Source: Couchioplanes azureus (lineage in GTDB: Bacteria; Actinomycetota; Actinomycetes; Mycobacteriales; Micromonosporaceae). Taken from it: a DNA stretch of 43,474 bases. A model generated the notes under the pieces. The model saw nothing but the letters and a program-made list of their open reading frames with translations, made no database searches and was not told the DNA's origin. Location of the stretch: the NCBI RefSeq assembly GCF_014648355.1, contig NZ_BMQY01000001.1, positions 1,547,753-1,591,226 on the forward strand. The letters run 5' to 3'. Position numbers and translations under genes: made by a program. Shown here one piece after another: positions 42,214 through 43,474 of this stretch. Each line of letters begins with the position of its first letter. Position 1 is the stretch's first letter.

Positions 42214-43068
42214 ATGGTGCGGCAGATGATCTCCCGGCTCGAGAAGGCCACCGCCCTGGACGCGGTCAGCGATCGCCTTCAGAGCGCCGTCCAGGCCGTG
42301 ACCAGGCCGCAGCGGCTCCGCGACCTGTTGCACGGCACCTGGCTCGGTCACCCGCTGCATCCCGTCCTCGTGCAGGTGCCGGTCGGTGCGTTCATGAGCG
42401 CCGCGGTGCTGGACGCGCTACCCGGCCAGCGGAAGGCGGCGACCACGCTGATCGCCGTGGGAACCGCCGCCGCGGCTCCGGCCATCGCGGCCGGCTGGGT
42501 CGACTGGTCCTCCCTCTCCCGGGACCAGCGCCGGATCGGCCTCGTCCACGCGACGGCCAACGCCGTCGCCCTCGGTCTCTATGCCGGGTCGCTCGCCGCC
42601 CGTTTCGCCGGCCGGCGGGGATGGGGCCGCCTTCTCGCGTACGCCGGGTTGAGCGTGGCCGGCGGCGGGGCGTATCTCGGTGGTCACCTCTCGTACGAGC
42701 AGGGCGCCGGCATGAACGTGGCCTCACCCGACAAGCTGCGCCTGCCCGCGGACTGGGCCGAGGTGGGTGAGGTCGCCTCGCTTCCCGAGGGCCGTCCGAC
42801 GGTACGGACCATCGACGGCGTCCGGGTCCTGCTGTACCGCGTCGGCGACGACGTGACGGCGATGGTGGAGCAGTGCGGGCACCAGGGTGGGCCGCTGGGC
42901 GAGGGCAAGGTCGAGGGCTCGGGCGCGGACGCCTGCGTCGTCTGCCCCTGGCACGGAAGCACCTTCCGGCTCGCCGACGGAGTGGTCCAGCACGGGCCGG
43001 CGGCGGGGGACCAGCCCACGCTCCGTACCCGCATCAGCGGCGGCGTTCTGTCGATCGCCACTCCCTGA
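42214..43068 (+). CDS. DUF2231-Rieske [2Fe-2S] membrane protein
   Basis: A 284-residue protein with two parts. Residues about 35-165 form a DUF2231-type membrane domain (GTWLGHPLHPVLVQVPVGAFMSAAVLDAL, four hydrophobic helices, conserved His). Residues about 180-284 form a Rieske domain with ligands Cys and His in VEQCGHQGGPL and CVVCPWHGSTFRLADG. This architecture is known in actinobacteria and is thought to be a membrane electron-transfer component; its partner is unknown. The ATG start at 42214 is tentative; an ATG at 42226 is also possible. Confidence 0.87.
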   Translation: MVRQMISRLEKATALDAVSDRLQSAVQAVTRPQRLRDLLHGTWLGHPLHPVLVQVPVGAFMSAAVLDALPGQRKAATTLIAVGTAAAAPAIAAGWVDWSSLSRDQRRIGLVHATANAVALGLYAGSLAARFAGRRGWGRLLAYAGLSVAGGGAYLGGHLSYEQGAGMNVASPDKLRLPADWAEVGEVASLPEGRPTVRTIDGVRVLLYRVGDDVTAMVEQCGHQGGPLGEGKVEGSGADACVVCPWHGSTFRLADGVVQHGPAAGDQPTLRTRISGGVLSIATP

Positions 43069-43120
43069 TCTTCATTTGCCCAGGTCAGGCCCGCTGTGTC
43101 CGGCGACACGGGGGGCCGAT

Positions 43121-43149
43121 TTGGCGCTGCGGGAACGACCGGGTAATGT
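43121..43149 (+). promoter_or_regulatory. Upstream rrn promoter
   Basis: TTGGCG (43121-43126), 17-bp spacer, TAATGT (43144-43149). Confidence 0.6.
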
Positions 43150-43337
43150 TTTGCGAGCCGGCAGGGAAACGGGCGAGGCAAGCGGAACGACCTGAGAGAT
43201 CAGGAAGATCGGCTACCGGCCGTCCTGCCAAATCCTTCGAACTTCGGGATCGTAGCGGTGCTGCCTTGTGCAGGGTCGCCCCGGGCCCGAGACGAAGGGT
43301 GCGCTAGGAACGAACGGCACGAACCGGGAGATACCGG

Positions 43338-43366
43338 TTGACAGGGCCTGAAGGACCTAGTAAAGT
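43338..43366 (+). promoter_or_regulatory. Main rrn promoter
   Basis: TTGACA (43338-43343, consensus), 17-bp spacer, TAAAGT (43361-43366), the strongest sigma70-type promoter in the window. Confidence 0.8.
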
Positions 43367-43425
43367 TGAACGAGTGCCCCGAGGGCGGGTCGCCGAGCAA
43401 GGCGGCAAGTTTCTCGGTGTGTGGT

Positions 43426-43435
43426 TGTTCTTTGA
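43426..43435 (+). promoter_or_regulatory. boxA-like antitermination element
   Basis: TGTTCTTTGA followed by GAACTCAACAG, similar to the boxA region of actinobacterial rRNA leaders (Nus-factor binding). Confidence 0.65.
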
Positions 43436-43474
43436 GAACTCAACAGGGTGCTTGATAAGCCAGTGCCAAGAATG

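Larger units (their letters stand above)
43069..43474. other. rRNA operon promoter and leader region
   Basis: 406 bp with no gene. It contains two sigma70-type promoters, both with 17-bp spacers, and a boxA-like antitermination element followed by TTTGAGAACTCAACAG and TGCCAAGAATG. This is the usual leader found just before 16S rRNA in actinobacteria. The 16S start (GAGTTTGATC) is not reached. Confidence 0.8.

Noticed and set aside
42008..42229. Open frame over the 36-bp repeats with repeated VCGSAWPVLVGV-like units
   Set aside because: It lies in the short divergent promoter region, has no ribosome site, and is antisense to the start of the MEDS gene.

Overview
The window is a GC-rich actinobacterial chromosome segment. 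GTG starts, overlapping GTGA/ATGA stop-start junctions, leaderless genes with a TANNNT box just before the start codon, a BldC regulator and a DUF3073 gene all fit. The composition and gene set suggest Micromonosporaceae (Actinoplanes/Micromonospora-like), but the genus is inference.

Layout. (1) 1-16 kb is the purine biosynthesis region: purB (after an ArsR-MFS pair), then purS-purQ-purL, then purF and purM. Between them lie a secreted serine protease, a membrane protein with a very long Gly/Tyr-rich tail and two sterol-carrier-like proteins. (2) At 15.1-16.4 kb there is a two-gene RiPP locus: a radical SAM/SPASM-like maturase overlapping a 71-residue precursor. The precursor ends in a register of aromatic triplets (WNH-FEN-IPT-FYN-WNN), the pattern used for three-residue cyclophanes. 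About 0.8 kb of gene-free, repeat-rich DNA follows. This sits inside the otherwise conserved order purF-purM-DUF3073-vdh-hypothetical-bldC, as I recall it from Streptomyces coelicolor. (3) 17.2-20.3 kb carries DUF3073, valine/leucine dehydrogenase, a hypothetical gene and bldC. (4) 20.3-30 kb holds small housekeeping and accessory genes: a flavin/F420-type oxidoreductase, a methyltransferase, RNA 2'-phosphotransferase, a PrsW-type membrane protease, a DxDxDG calcium-motif miniprotein, a hotdog thioesterase, a DUF2786 protein, an SGNH hydrolase, an anti-sigma kinase/STAS pair, a PilZ-like protein and a secreted six-repeat protein. (5) 30.5-30.9 kb is a tRNA-Glu/Asp/Phe cluster read leftward with a clear terminator. 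(6) 31-37.6 kb is a carotenoid and light-response island: crtE-crtI-idi-merR(B12) leftward and crtB-photolyase rightward, from a 66-bp divergent promoter region. (7) 37.7-43.1 kb has a secreted TIM-barrel-like protein, a beta-lactamase-family protein, a flavin disulfide reductase, a MEDS/STAS sensor protein and a DUF2231-Rieske protein. (8) The last 400 bp looks like the promoter and leader of an rRNA operon (two promoters plus a boxA-like element); 16S itself begins beyond the window.

The purine genes give the full set for several IMP steps (FGAR amidotransferase PurSQL, PRPP amidotransferase, AIR synthetase, adenylosuccinate lyase). The carotenoid island makes IPP/DMAPP-derived prenyl diphosphate, then phytoene, then lycopene-type products, next to a DNA photolyase and a probable B12-dependent light-sensing repressor. 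The most novel item is the minimal radical-SAM cyclophane peptide locus. Coordinates and motifs were read by eye; no database search was run.
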